Origin: Eublepharis macularius
Taxonomy: Eukaryota; Chordata; Lepidosauria; Squamata; Eublepharidae
Reading direction: 5' to 3'
Assembly (NCBI RefSeq): GCF_028583425.1
Contig: NC_072791.1
Span: 12,481,868 to 12,545,867, forward strand
DNA length: 64,000 bases
Of the stretch, positions 1-9,369 are shown piece after piece. The notes beneath the pieces are model-generated. The model was not told the DNA's origin. It ran no database searches and saw only the letters and a list, made by a program, of their open reading frames with translations. A program made the position numbers and the translations under genes. Within the stretch, counting starts at the first letter, position 1. Each line of letters opens with the position of its first letter.

Positions 1-506
1 GGGGGTGGGAGGAGGGGTGGGAGAAGGGCCCCTGAGGGTAGGGGGGCATTTTGCATGCAAAATGCCACCCCTGGCAAAGGAAGCCTGCCTCTTCATTTTT
101 TCCCCATAGGAAATAATGAAGAAAGATCAGCAGCAGCATGCTAACAATATGCTGCTCCTTCGCTTTCTTATGGGAGGATGGGGGGACCTGCTTTGGGGGG
201 CCATAACATGGCCCCCCAAAGTCCAATCTGTCTGAAACTTGGGTGGTTGTTAGAGAAGGGTTAGAGGAAGGTCCCCACCAATTTTGGGCTTATTAGGTGG
301 GAAAATGCCTCCTCCAGGCGTCCTGAAAGACGGAGGCATTTTCCCAAAAAAAACCCCGAAAGAATGCCGAAAGAATGCCGAAAGAATCCCGAATCCCGAA
401 TCCCGAAAGAGATTCTTGTTTCGGCTTTCGGCTTTAACGGTAGAGAATCTTGTTTCGGGTAATCCCGAAACAAGAAAGCCGAAAGTTTTTTCCTTGCACA
501 CCCCTA
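1..506. mobile_element. Terminal part of a non-autonomous DNA-transposon-like repeat
   Basis: The right end reads, on the minus strand, CTAGGGGTGTGCAAGG, a terminus type I associate with short non-autonomous DNA elements in reptiles. Inside it are short inverted repeats built on CCGAAA/TTTCGG motifs (about 355-485), including a perfect hairpin of CTTGTTTCGGG with its complement at about 450-475. No protein is encoded. The element ends exactly where the left arm of the Penelope palindrome stops matching the right arm, so it probably inserted into that arm. The left end lies outside the window. Family name not established. Confidence 0.5.
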
Positions 507-2053
507 GTGCTGAATCAAAGGATCGAAGGAAAGTAGAACATAAAACATTCATTAAAAACGGAGAAGGAATTGGTCAAAGCAAGAGATAGTGACAGCTGTC
601 AAAGGAGCACGTCCCTATCCGGTTTAAGTTATCACGGAAATCACAAGAAGACTGAATAGTCAATTTCGGTATTTAGACCCTGCGGAACCATAGTTTTTAA
701 TCTGAAAATCCATCTAATCTCTGCCTGCAAGAGGCGACGTTTATTCGCTCCCAATTTAGGTAACACCTCCAATACTGAAAATTTGAAGGTTTTGTCCCTA
801 CCATGCGTCTGCCACAGATGCTGGTGGAGTGTTGTTATCTCACTACAGTTTTTGACCCGTGAAACGTGTTCCTGGATCCGCTGACGGATCGGCCGGGTAG
901 TGCAGCCTACATATAGGAGGGGACAGGCACATTGAAGGAGGTAAACTACATTATCAGTATTACAAGTGGAGAACCCTTTTGATTGGGCTGATTGACTAGA
1001 TGACGGATAATTTATATCTCTAAGATCACAAGACAGGGCGCACACACTGCAATGTCCGCAGGGGAAATGCCCCTGCGGCAAGGATTTTTCTTCCAATGGT
1101 ATTCTAAAATCGGAATGAACTAGTAAGTCCTTTAAGTTCCTAGTGCGGCGAAATCCTATTCTTGGTGGAGACTCACATCCCGGAATCTCAAGGAGGATGT
1201 GCCAGTACTTCCTAATGATCTTAGTAATCGGGCCAGATAGAGGAGAATAGTCAATGGCCCAAGAGATGCCCGTGGTTGCAGGATCCTTTTGCCTATAAGT
1301 AAGTAATTGCGGTCGGGTCAATCCATCAGCTTTTTTCATAGCACGGGAGATCACCCAATCTGGGTATCCTCGTGCTTTAAAAGCCCTTCCCATCCTGTTT
1401 GCCTCCCTATAAAAGTCAAAGTGGAATGACGCATTCCTCTTAATGCGCATGAATTGTCCCACTGGGATGTTTTTCTTTAAGACAGGGCGATGATGGGAAG
1501 TGTACTGTAAATAAGCCGCCCTGTCAGTCGGCTTCCTAAAAGGTTTTACCCCCAAGGAAGTGGCAGATCGCTTAAAGACAACCACATCCAAAAAAGGCAC
1601 ACTCTCCAAACTGCCATGGGATGTGAACCGTATATTAGGGTCTAGGCTATTAAGCCAGTTCACAAACCCCTCAACCATCGAGGCATTCTTTATTATGCAA
1701 AAGACATCATCTATAAATCTCCTTATACAAACCAGTTGTCCGAAAAAAGGGTTATTCTCAACACTATAAACATATTTTTCCTCCAATGCGGCCATAAAGA
1801 GAATCGCAATACTCGGGGCCGCGGGGCAACCCATCGCGACTCCCTTAACCTGGAGGTAAAATTGGGATTCAAATCTAAAATAGTTTTTCTCCATAATAAG
1901 ATCCACAAGGTCTAGAAGAAAGCTAGTGGGGGGGAATTTTGAAGATCTCTTTTCCAAATAATGCTCAATGACAGCTCTGGCCTCATTATGAGGAATCGAG
2001 GTGTACAGTGACTGAACGTCAAGGGTGAGCAAATAAGCCCCTACAGGAATGTT
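507..2053 (-). mobile_element. Penelope-like retroelement, left (minus) copy of an inverted pair
   Basis: The minus strand encodes a reverse transcriptase followed by a GIY-YIG endonuclease, the domain order that defines Penelope-like elements. The copy is 5'-truncated inside the RT domain at about 2053, where it meets the plus-strand copy. Positions 507-1480 are an inverted repeat of 2054-3027 (974 bp each) with no difference found by eye, and the encoded C-terminal 272 residues are identical. Positions 1481-2053 form the single-copy spacer and hold the RT catalytic motifs. The outer (3') end is cut at 507 by the repeat in the first 506 bp. Confidence 0.88.
641..2053 (-). CDS. 5'-truncated Penelope-like RT / GIY-YIG endonuclease ORF
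   Basis: Open from the junction at 2053 to a stop at 641-643, about 470 codons without frameshift. Numbering from the TTG at 2030-2032, motif A is LTLDVQSLYTSIP (residues 2-14, Asp5), the next RT block is GVAMGCPAAP (64-73), and the catalytic pair is in RFIDDVF (105-111, Asp108/Asp109). A Cys-rich linker, PCGHCSVCALSC (about 324-335), precedes the GIY-YIG core VVYLLQ...LYVGCTTRPIRQRI (about 362-386), then a C-terminal AEIRWIFRLK holding the likely catalytic Glu. Family knowledge: PLE proteins reverse-transcribe at target nicks, and the Cys motif is reminiscent of Neptune-type PLEs. The N-terminal part of a full-length protein is missing, so this copy is not autonomous, but it looks young because it has no internal stop. 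Confidence 0.88.
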   Translation of the reverse strand, partial: NIPVGAYLLTLDVQSLYTSIPHNEARAVIEHYLEKRSSKFPPTSFLLDLVDLIMEKNYFRFESQFYLQVKGVAMGCPAAPSIAILFMAALEEKYVYSVENNPFFGQLVCIRRFIDDVFCIIKNASMVEGFVNWLNSLDPNIRFTSHGSLESVPFLDVVVFKRSATSLGVKPFRKPTDRAAYLQYTSHHRPVLKKNIPVGQFMRIKRNASFHFDFYREANRMGRAFKARGYPDWVISRAMKKADGLTRPQLLTYRQKDPATTGISWAIDYSPLSGPITKIIRKYWHILLEIPGCESPPRIGFRRTRNLKDLLVHSDFRIPLEEKSLPQGHFPCGHCSVCALSCDLRDINYPSSSQSAQSKGFSTCNTDNVVYLLQCACPLLYVGCTTRPIRQRIQEHVSRVKNCSEITTLHQHLWQTHGRDKTFKFSVLEVLPKLGANKRRLLQAEIRWIFRLKTMVPQGLNTEIDYSVFL

Positions 2054-2071
2054 TTAAAGAAAAACATCCCA

Positions 2072-2893
2072 GTGGGACAATTCATGCGCATTAAGAGGAA
2101 TGCGTCATTCCACTTTGACTTTTATAGGGAGGCAAACAGGATGGGAAGGGCTTTTAAAGCACGAGGATACCCAGATTGGGTGATCTCCCGTGCTATGAAA
2201 AAAGCTGATGGATTGACCCGACCGCAATTACTTACTTATAGGCAAAAGGATCCTGCAACCACGGGCATCTCTTGGGCCATTGACTATTCTCCTCTATCTG
2301 GCCCGATTACTAAGATCATTAGGAAGTACTGGCACATCCTCCTTGAGATTCCGGGATGTGAGTCTCCACCAAGAATAGGATTTCGCCGCACTAGGAACTT
2401 AAAGGACTTACTAGTTCATTCCGATTTTAGAATACCATTGGAAGAAAAATCCTTGCCGCAGGGGCATTTCCCCTGCGGACATTGCAGTGTGTGCGCCCTG
2501 TCTTGTGATCTTAGAGATATAAATTATCCGTCATCTAGTCAATCAGCCCAATCAAAAGGGTTCTCCACTTGTAATACTGATAATGTAGTTTACCTCCTTC
2601 AATGTGCCTGTCCCCTCCTATATGTAGGCTGCACTACCCGGCCGATCCGTCAGCGGATCCAGGAACACGTTTCACGGGTCAAAAACTGTAGTGAGATAAC
2701 AACACTCCACCAGCATCTGTGGCAGACGCATGGTAGGGACAAAACCTTCAAATTTTCAGTATTGGAGGTGTTACCTAAATTGGGAGCGAATAAACGTCGC
2801 CTCTTGCAGGCAGAGATTAGATGGATTTTCAGATTAAAAACTATGGTTCCGCAGGGTCTAAATACCGAAATTGACTATTCAGTCTTCTTGTGA
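2072..2893 (+). CDS. C-terminal half of the Penelope-like protein (GIY-YIG domain)
   Basis: A 273-codon frame beginning at a GTG that is internal to the real protein. It repeats residue for residue the C-terminal 272 residues of the minus-strand copy. GIY-YIG core at residues 172-197 (VYLLQ, LYVGCTTR), Cys cluster at 135-145, conserved HQHLWQTHG at 213-221, AEIRWIFRLK at 247-256. The RT domain is absent, so this fragment could not support its own retrotransposition. It is probably not a translated gene, having no promoter or natural start codon. Confidence 0.85.
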   Translation: MGQFMRIKRNASFHFDFYREANRMGRAFKARGYPDWVISRAMKKADGLTRPQLLTYRQKDPATTGISWAIDYSPLSGPITKIIRKYWHILLEIPGCESPPRIGFRRTRNLKDLLVHSDFRIPLEEKSLPQGHFPCGHCSVCALSCDLRDINYPSSSQSAQSKGFSTCNTDNVVYLLQCACPLLYVGCTTRPIRQRIQEHVSRVKNCSEITTLHQHLWQTHGRDKTFKFSVLEVLPKLGANKRRLLQAEIRWIFRLKTMVPQGLNTEIDYSVFL

Positions 2894-3537
2894 TTTCCGT
2901 GATAACTTAAACCGGATAGGGACGTGCTCCTTTGACAGCTGTCACTATCTCTTGCTTTGACCAATTCCTTCTCCGTTTTTAATGAATGTTTTATGTTCTA
3001 CTTTCCTTCGATCCTTTGATTCAGCACCCATTGTGGTGTATAAACAACTTGGATAATTAGGCAGACTGTGGAGTTCTTTGGTCTGTATTTGGGACGAAAA
3101 TTTTCTTAAGGATATAAAGGATAAATACCCTTTCTAACAATATAATTTTAATCTGAATTAAATATTGGTGTGCCTGGGGGGGTCATTCGCCATGGAGAAC
3201 ATTTGTTCTTCAGGATTCCGATTTGGTCCTGTTCCCTTTTAAAAAAGTAGACTCCATATATAGATGTGGGTCTTTTCAGGATCAGAGTTAATGAAATGGT
3301 TCAGTGAATGCACTTAATTGATTTTTTTAATGATGACAGTATTTATGGTCTTAAGAATGATTTCCCCCTTACCTTTGAATGGACTTTACATTGACTCTGT
3401 ACCTGGTGGTTAACTTCGCGTGTTAAGATTATGTTGGAATCAAAATAGTGAGTATTAATTAGTGCATTTGGATATTGTATTTATGATTGTTATTGTGGCA
3501 TGGTCTATGATGGATTTTTAATGATAATTTATAGGTT

Positions 3538-3605
3538 GGTGGCCTGATGAAGGTTTTATCCTGAAACGAGCCAAATCGAATGGGACCGGTAAGCTCGTTG
3601 CCACT
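3538..3605 (+). ncRNA. Hammerhead ribozyme-like motif (type I fold) in a PLE terminal region
   Basis: Core CTGATGA at 3544-3550, GAA at 3563-3565. Stem II: AGG (3551-3553) with CCT (3560-3562), loop of 6. Stem III: ACGAGC (3566-3571) with GCTCGT (3593-3598), 6 bp, loop of 21. Cleavage position after T3599 (UU^, an allowed NUH). Stem I: GTGGC (3539-3543) with GCCAC (3600-3604), plus a possible G-U pair. All three helices and all invariant core bases are present. The one unusual point is an A-U rather than G-C closing pair of stem II. Hammerheads are known in PLE terminal repeats, which fits the location. Activity is an inference. Confidence 0.72.
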
Positions 3606-3726
3606 CAGCGTTCCTGCCACTCAGCGTTACTGGATGCCTTCAATTAGCTTCCATGGACTTTGGGATATTATGCATTAACAGCAACGTGATTACCACTTAC
3701 CTGTTGAATGTTCAATAGGATTTGAT

Positions 3727-3796
3727 GAAACTTTTCTTGCTCCTATGATTATTGTAAATATTGAACTTTTCTTGCTCCTATGATTATTGTAAACAA
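3727..3796 (+). repeat. Two-copy tandem duplication of about 35 bp
   Basis: The block ACTTTTCTTGCTCCTATGAT with its flanks occurs twice in a row with only small differences. It lies in the 3' non-coding part of the right Penelope copy. Confidence 0.7.
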
Positions 3797-4208
3797 TTGT
3801 CATTGCACCCATTGTTGTAATTTTGAGTGTATTATTGTACATAGGGCAATATAATAATTCTTGGCGTGCTTCCTTTATATTTCCTTGGTACATGTCCTGT
3901 GTACTGTCAGCTAATTCATCTTTTCACACATTTGTGGAAAAGTATTTCTTTTTTTTCCTTTTTAAAAAAATATTTATTTAGTTTTTCAAATATAACAGTA
4001 ACAAACAAAACATTAACAGTGAAAGTTGGTTTCCAACATTCGTTCGTACTTTTTTATACATCGATGTCAGTTAGGCCGTTATAACAATAAGGTAAGTGGC
4101 TGAATTTGTTGCCTTATTCTAGATGGTGAGCAGTACATGAAAATAGTCTTTAGGTCTAAGTAGCTGTTTTGCACATTCATCTTTAGTTAAAAATTCTAGG
4201 ATTGGGTA

Positions 4209-4669
4209 GGTAAAGGTAGTCCCCTGTGCAAGCACTGAGTCATTACTGATCCATGGGGAGACGTCGCATCACAACGTTTTCTTGGCAGACTTTTTACAGG
4301 GTGTTTTGCCATTGCCTTCCCCAGTCATCTACACTTTACCCCCAGGAACCTGGGTACTCATTTTACCAACCTCGGAAGGATGCAAGGCTAAGAGCCAAGC
4401 TACAAGTGACAAATTACACTTGCCTGGCAAGTGAACAGACTCCACTTGATCAAGTGGAGAGCAAGTGAATGGCAAGTGAACAAGGAGGAATACACATGAG
4501 TCTGTTTGCTTGCCAGGCAAGTGTAATTCATCACTTGTAGCTTGGCTCTCAGTCAACCTTGAGCTGGCTACCTGAACCCAGCTTCCACCAGGATTGAACT
4601 CAGGTCATGAGCAGAACTTGGGCTGCAGTACTGCAGCTTACCACTCTGCACCATGGGGCTCTTTACAGA
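4209..4669 (-). mobile_element. tRNA-derived SINE (Sauria-like), carrying a fold-back insertion
   Basis: Reading the minus strand from 4669: a tRNA-like head (GCAGAGTGGTAAGCTGCAGT, B-box-like GAGTTCAATCC), then a body and tail with GGCAATGGCAAAACACCC-like sequence related to BovB LINE tails. It has the same order and sequence as the copy at 59987-60266. Flanking 8-bp direct repeat ATTGGGTA. The body is interrupted by an inverted repeat at 4389-4552. Sauria SINEs are reported to share 3' tails with BovB; assignment to that family is my inference. Confidence 0.72.
4389..4552. mobile_element. Fold-back MITE inserted in the SINE
   Basis: Arms of about 50 bp: AGAGCCAAGCTACAAGTGAC at the left end is answered by its reverse complement at about 4533-4552, and the match continues inward with few mismatches. 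The interruption falls in the SINE body between AAGGCT and CAGTCAACC. Terminal motif resembles the element at 15344-15580. Confidence 0.7.
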
Positions 4670-5037
4670 ATTGGGTACCAAAGCTCAATAAATTTTAAGC
4701 TATAGTCAGGCATTTCAGATTGTTTAATATAGTCAGTAAGCTTAGCCAAAATAAACTGGTCCCGAACTCTCAATAACCAATTGTTTTCCCATGCTGCAGC
4801 AATTGCTGATTTAGCTGCAGCTAGCAAATGGGCTGTCAAGATTTTTCTTATGTTTGGGATCGGAGTATCTCGCCAATCGTTTAACAAAATTATTTCTGGT
4901 CGGAGTGGGAGTTGATAAGATGTCATTACTTTAATATATTCAATCACTTCTTGCCAAAATTGATTAATGTGAGTGCAATCCCACCAACAATGTAGGTAAG
5001 TATTTAATAAATAAATGCAAACCTGGTAGAGATCCAT
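4663..5037 (-). pseudogene. C-terminal end of L1 ORF2
   Basis: 124 codons ending at the natural ORF2 stop. It contains the L1 C-terminal features HCWWDCTHINQFWQEV (Cys/His-containing tail) and a downstream helix, HLLAAAKSAIAAAW. Only the last tenth of ORF2 is present, so it is a dead 5'-truncated fragment. Confidence 0.75.
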
Positions 5038-5050
5038 ATCAGATCAACCA

Positions 5051-5399
5051 ATGTGATTTTTATTTAAACGCAGCCAGCGGTGTTAGAAAGGGGACAATTT
5101 GGACTGAGACCAGGGCAAGGATTACAGGTTCCTACACTGTCAACAGTTGTTTTGGGCATTTCAGCAACTGCCACTTCCTTCTCCTGCCCAAACTGCACTT
5201 TCAGTTGAACTATTAAAGAAACAGTTGCCCTGCCTCCCTAGCCATTGAGGGAGCAAAAGATGGTATGTCCTAAATTTCCAAAAATAAACAGGAGTCTAGT
5301 GGGCAACCTTAAGGACTAACAAAACTATCTTTAAGAGAGGCTTAACGGGGAATTGTTTCCCAGAGGATATGATTTACCTCCATTCTGTGAAAAGCTTCA
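5051..5399. other. Intergenic stretch, no gene recognised
   Basis: No coding signal. Around 5285-5335 there is a degraded fragment resembling the GTCTAGTGG...TTAAGGACTAAC repeat family seen at 15-16 kb. Confidence 0.5.
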
Positions 5400-6145
5400 T
5401 CGGCCCATTTCTACACATTAACAGTGCAATTCTTCGTTCTGGGAGGGTGGAAGATGGCAGCGACCAGTATAGATGCTCGGTGCTGATCTCTTTGCACTTA
5501 ATCTACTTAATCTTCAAGGCTTTAGTCCGGCATACCTACGGGACCGCCTTCCTCCTTACGTTCCTCCACAGCAGCTTCGCTCATCTGAACAGGGTCTCCC
5601 GCAGGTACCAGGCTGCACACAGGTGAAGTCAGCAGCCGCCTGTACGTGGGGTTTCTCTGTGGTGGCCCCTATCCTATGGAATGACCTGCCTGAGGAAGTC
5701 AGAAGAGCCCCCACTCTCCTGGCTTCGTAAACAATGCAAAACCAAACTATTCAAAAAGGCTTTTTACTCAAATGGGAGGGCTGCATTCTGGGATGGGGTC
5801 TCAGGTGCTTCTCTAACAAGTTGGGGATCAAAGACTTCATCACCATTTTTTCCTCATATATTATCTGCTGCTTTAAATATGTACTCCTCCTATGTAAAAC
5901 CATCGCTCCATGTTGTCTAATGTTACTCCTAGAATTGATTATGTTTTGCTTCAGTATCTCTACTATGTCTTGGATCCTTGCTAATGCTATGTCTTTAAAC
6001 TTGTATCTGTTGACCTTATGGTATTGTATTGAAATGTACTTACTTGATACTGATTGTATTAACCTCATACTGTGTAATCTGCCTTGAGTCTCAGTGAGAA
6101 AGGCGGACCATAAATGACGTAAATAAATTAAATAAATAAATAATC
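5400..6145 (+). mobile_element. 3' end of a CR1/L2-type LINE
   Basis: Plus-strand frames encode the last part of a LINE ORF2 (5473-5745), followed by a roughly 400-bp 3'UTR ending in an (AAATA)n tail at about 6118-6142. The same 3'UTR is present in minus orientation at 20995-21410, and partly at 13875-14110 and 10780-10990. Confidence 0.75.
5473..5745 (+). pseudogene. C-terminal LINE ORF2 fragment
   Basis: Encodes GFSPAYLRDRLPPYVPPQ and then FSVVAPILWNDLPEEVRRAP, the conserved C-terminal block after the reverse transcriptase in CR1/L2-group LINEs. Only this tail is present. The frame is interrupted by stops on both sides. Confidence 0.75.
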
Positions 6146-6149
6146 CCTC

Positions 6150-6844
6150 CCACTGTTCTGCTGGTGCCATTGAAGTTGAGGACCATATTGAGGAGGGCAA
6201 CCCAGGAAGGCAACAGCCAGCCCCCTGCACACCCGCCTCGCCCTGCGGCAGTGGTTCTCTCCCAATGCTCCCTCTGCAAGGATTCTCTCCCTCTTCGCCC
6301 TGGCAGAGAATCGCATCGAGCGGTCATCCTTTCTGACTATACTTCCCATGGAAACTTGCAGGAAAACAACACCTGAAGAATGCATGTCAGGTGTGACGTT
6401 TAGTTTCCCTCTAGTCCACATGAGTTTATGCAGGAATAAAAAGGTGCCACTGGATTCCTGGATACTTTTGGTGCAACAGACTAACCTCCACCTCTGGAAT
6501 AATTGTCTTAAATCTCTAATGCTGTGCACAAACCCGGGATAGATGTGGAAGGCACATGGTCTGAAGACATGTCAAAAAGGGAGGGGGGAGGGTCTCTTTC
6601 TGCATGCTTAAGATCAGGTTGTGCAAGTGAGAGAAGATATTCCGGCTCTGTGCCCCTTTCTCTGTGCTCACTGTCTTTTTCAGAGATCATGGAAGGCAAG
6701 AAAAGGTAGCTGCGCACATAGTGGACCGCAAGTAGACAGAGGAATGCAGGACCGGTCTGGAGTTCTATGATGGGAGAAAGGCAGTCGCTCAATGTAATAA
6801 TTAAATGGCCTACTTGTCTTCAAGATTTGGCTCGACTATTTAAA
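6150..6844. other. Intergenic, mostly unassigned; one degraded repeat
   Basis: Positions about 6410-6500 resemble the plus-orientation family seen at 15.1 kb and 23.9 kb (GGTGCCACTGGATTCCTGG followed by CAACAGACTAACC). The rest has no feature I can name. Confidence 0.4.
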
Positions 6845-7036
6845 CACACGTGAAGCAGCTTTATACAGAATTAGACCATTGGTTCATCATGGCCAGTATT
6901 TTCTACTCAGACTGGCAGTAGCTCTCCAGCACCACAGTCTACTGTTTTCTTTTTACTATGGGAGATGCTGGGGATTGAACCTGGGACCTTCTGCATGCAA
7001 AGGAGAGGCTTTTCCGTGAGACATAGCCCCTCCCCT
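6845..7036 (-). mobile_element. tRNA-derived SINE, minus strand
   Basis: The minus strand has a tRNA-like head with TTTGCATGCAGAAGGTCCC and a B-box-like GGTTCAATCCC, then GGAGAGCTACTGCCAGTCTG and a tail CAGTATAAAGC-like end at about 6850. Other, more decayed copies of the same family lie at 11345-11500 and 31355-31440. Confidence 0.75.
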
Positions 7037-7480
7037 AAAATCAAGGCTCAGTTCAAGGGGGAACGCATAGGAATGCAGTTCTGGCAGTTCTCCAAAGAGG
7101 TCACATGTCAGGTGGCCCCACCCACATGACTCTTGGCCATTTGGGGGCCGTTTCAGCCTGGATTGGGGCCAAAACAGCCCAGATCAGGCCTCTGACGGGT
7201 GGTGGATCACTCTCCTGCTCAGCAGCGGCTCAATCCTGACAATTTTGGGCCCCTTTTCGGCCATTTTCAGCCCCTTTTTGCCATTTTGGGCCCAATTTCG
7301 TCCCTGAATGGCCAGGATTGGGTCCAAAACAGCCAGGATAGGTGATGTCAGGGGCATATGCAAATCAGTTATGCTAATGACACACTTCTGGTGATAGCAA
7401 AGGGTCGTGGTATATGCTAATGAGTTGTGCTAATGAGTTATGCTAATGAGGTCTTCCAGCTCTTTTTCTACAAAATGACC
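7037..7480. repeat. Low-complexity block with simple degenerate repeats
   Basis: Repeated CCATTTTGGGCCC/CCATTTTCAGCCC units at about 7240-7300, then three to four copies of TGCTAATGAG spaced 10-12 bp at about 7408-7452. No coding potential. Confidence 0.5.
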
Positions 7481-7499
7481 CCTGCCTAAAATGATGGTT

Positions 7500-8420
7500 A
7501 TCGATTGATTAAAATGTTTATATCTCACCTTTCCATGTGGCTCAAGGTAGCTTTAAAGTAAGCAGGATTGGCAAGGGGAGGGGGGGGGAAACCAGAATAA
7601 AATAAAACCCTTGCTCTTCCCTAAAAGATGCCTGCAAAATCCTGGCAAATAAAATGGCTTTTGCAGAGCTCTTCCTAAATATTTCTAGAGAAGATGCTCA
7701 CACGCCCCTTGTCTCTTCAGGGACCCTGTTCCACAGAGAAGAAGCTACAGTGATGCCAGGCAAGCTGCCTTAAAAGGAAGAACAATCAACAGATGGCATC
7801 TAGAGGACATACAAGAAGAGGTGTTTCTTTGGGTATATGGGTGGCTCCTAGACTGAGAAGGGCTTTAAAGGTTCCACCAATGGTTACCAGCAGCTACTAA
7901 GCTGGCCCTCTTGAACCCCAGGCTCAGAGTATAAGAGAGCCCTTGTTCTCACTGAGATGGTAAATTTGTACCTGGCTAGGGTTGCCAACCCTGGGTTGGT
8001 GAATTCCTGGAGATTTGTGGAGGGTGGATCCTGGGGAAGGCAGAGTTTGTGGAAGGAAGGGATCTCAGTAGGGCATGATGCCATAGAGTTCACCCTCCAA
8101 AGTAGCCGTTTTCTCCAAGGAAACTGATCTCTGTAGTCTGGAGATCATCTGTAATTCTGGGAGATCTCCAGGCCTCACCTGGAAGTTGGCAGCCCTTATG
8201 AATGTCTTCCAGGCTGCAGCTGGATGCTCACAAGATTGAACGCTGCTTCAAACAGAAACATCTTCTCCATACTGAAAATTAGATGGCAGGGAGAAAAGTG
8301 GTCGTTTAGACCATTTCCCTGACATGGTACAGCCTCTGCAGCCTGAAGTGGTACAGCCGAGACCCTCATGGGCATTGGGCAGCTGCTGAAACTGAAGGTG
8401 GACTAGAAAAGCTTTTCTGC
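7500..8420 (-). mobile_element. Decayed LINE 3' region, split by another repeat
   Basis: The minus strand carries a LINE 3' end (tail near 7500-7550) and a region equivalent to the C-terminal ORF2 of other LINEs in the window, with no open frame left. The repeat at 7975-8200 interrupts it, because LINE-like sequence resumes at about 8205. Confidence 0.45.
7975..8200. repeat. Dispersed 'GGGTTGCCAAC' repeat, copy 1
   Basis: Begins CTAGGGTTGCCAACCCTGGG, contains CCTGGAGATTTG and ATGCCATAGAG, and closes with CTGGAGATC and GGAAGTTGGCA. Copies at 11095-11300, 12165-12385 and 16976-17182 share order and sequence. No ORF; family name unknown to me. Confidence 0.8.
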
Positions 8421-9288
8421 TGCCTTATGGCTTAAAACCAACAAAAAATGTTATGTGTAATTCCTTAGGGGAGGGCGATGGCTTTGAAGTTCAGGGCAGG
8501 GATCAGATACAGAGTTTGGGAATGAACACAGAAAAATGCTAGTTGCACACATCATTTAGTTTCCTGTTTGATTTGGAAAATCCATCCATTGCTGACCAAC
8601 TTGCTTGGCAGAACACAGCTGATTCAGCTCCCAGCAGCAAAAAAACCCACCCCCAAATTAACAAGGTGACACACCCTGTGATGGATGGGGTTGGCCTTGA
8701 TCTGTAACCTTGGTAGAGTGCAGGAGCGCTGCTGTACCCATATAGGCCCTGGATGCAATTTTACTGCCTTGATGAGAACTGGGCCAGAGTTGGGGCGGAA
8801 ATGCCTCGGCTTTCTGTTCCAACCCAGCTCCCCCAACTGCATAGAAGGGTGGGACTGCAAATCACAAATGACACCTGGCTGCTATCAACCCTGTGTCATC
8901 CCCTCCTCTGTCTATGTAATATCGATTTGAAATTACTCCGTGTCCTGATGTCATTAAGATATGCATTTCCCAATCTTCTCCAGTGATGATGTGATATGGG
9001 AGCGAGGGAATACACATGCAATGACATCAGAAGAGGTTTTCTTCAGGACACTCAATTCTTTGGTAATCTGTGGTTCCGCCCTGGGAGGCACATGGGAAAA
9101 AAGGGTTACCTAGTTTCCTAGGGATGGGTAGGCGAGCTCCCTAACCAACTTGACTGGGTCATCGCAGGTTGTGATGTCAAGAAGATGGAATTGTTCTTTT
9201 TCAATCCTCTTGATGGGTTGCACTTTTATCTCATTTTATGTATTTAAAGAATTTATTGCCAGCATTCTCGTCATCCATTAAAATGATG
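8421..9288. other. Intergenic, nothing recognised
   Basis: Frames of up to about 80 codons on both strands but no known motif. No repeat structure seen apart from the target site copy at 9289-9300. Confidence 0.5.
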
Positions 9289-9300
9289 AAAAGTTATTAA

Positions 9301-9369
9301 CGTCAGGAAACATCAGGAACTACAATGCCAAGACTACGGGCAATACAGCCCGGAAAACCCACAACAACC
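9301..9369 (+). mobile_element. 69-bp Penelope-family-B insertion
   Basis: Sequence from CAGGAACTACAATGCC to CCCACAACAACC matches the PLE repeat at 56874-57365. It is flanked by a perfect 12-bp direct repeat AAAAGTTATTAA (9289-9300 and 9370-9381). The insert starts with a partial duplication, CGTCAGGAA then ACATCAGGAA, right beside the expected hammerhead cleavage position of this family. Confidence 0.78.

Larger units (their letters stand above)
2054..3930 (+). mobile_element. Penelope-like retroelement, right (plus) copy of an inverted pair
   Basis: Plus-strand partner of the 507-2053 copy. It starts inside the ORF just after the RT domain and keeps the endonuclease half plus 3' non-coding sequence. 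The first 974 bp match the left arm. From 3028 the sequence is present only on this side because the left arm is interrupted. The downstream part contains a hammerhead-like motif at 3538-3605 and a short tandem duplication at about 3727-3796, both plausible parts of a PLE terminal repeat. The right boundary is not fixed: the poly-T end of a minus-strand L1 starts at about 3945. Confidence 0.75.
3945..5050 (-). mobile_element. 5'-truncated L1 (LINE-1) copy, interrupted by a SINE
   Basis: The minus strand carries the end of an L1 ORF2 (4663-5037), then 3'UTR, and ends in an A-rich tail seen as T-runs near 3945-3970. The 3'UTR is split by the SINE at 4209-4669, which is flanked by ATTGGGTA at 4201-4208 and 4670-4677. 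Removing the SINE restores a continuous L1 tail. Confidence 0.7.

Noticed and set aside
1560..1769. Plus-strand frames within the Penelope RT region
   Set aside because: Antisense shadows of the minus-strand ORF.
507..3027. Twin-priming inversion of a single element, as described for L1
   Set aside because: Twin priming gives an inverted 5' part without duplicating the 3' part; here the same 974 bp is present in both copies.
4253..4468. Open frames within the SINE and fold-back element at 4.2-4.6 kb
   Set aside because: Fully explained by repeat sequence.
7408..7452. CRISPR-like array from TGCTAATGAG repeats
   Set aside because: Units are 10 bp with almost no spacers, in a vertebrate genome; simple degenerate repeat.
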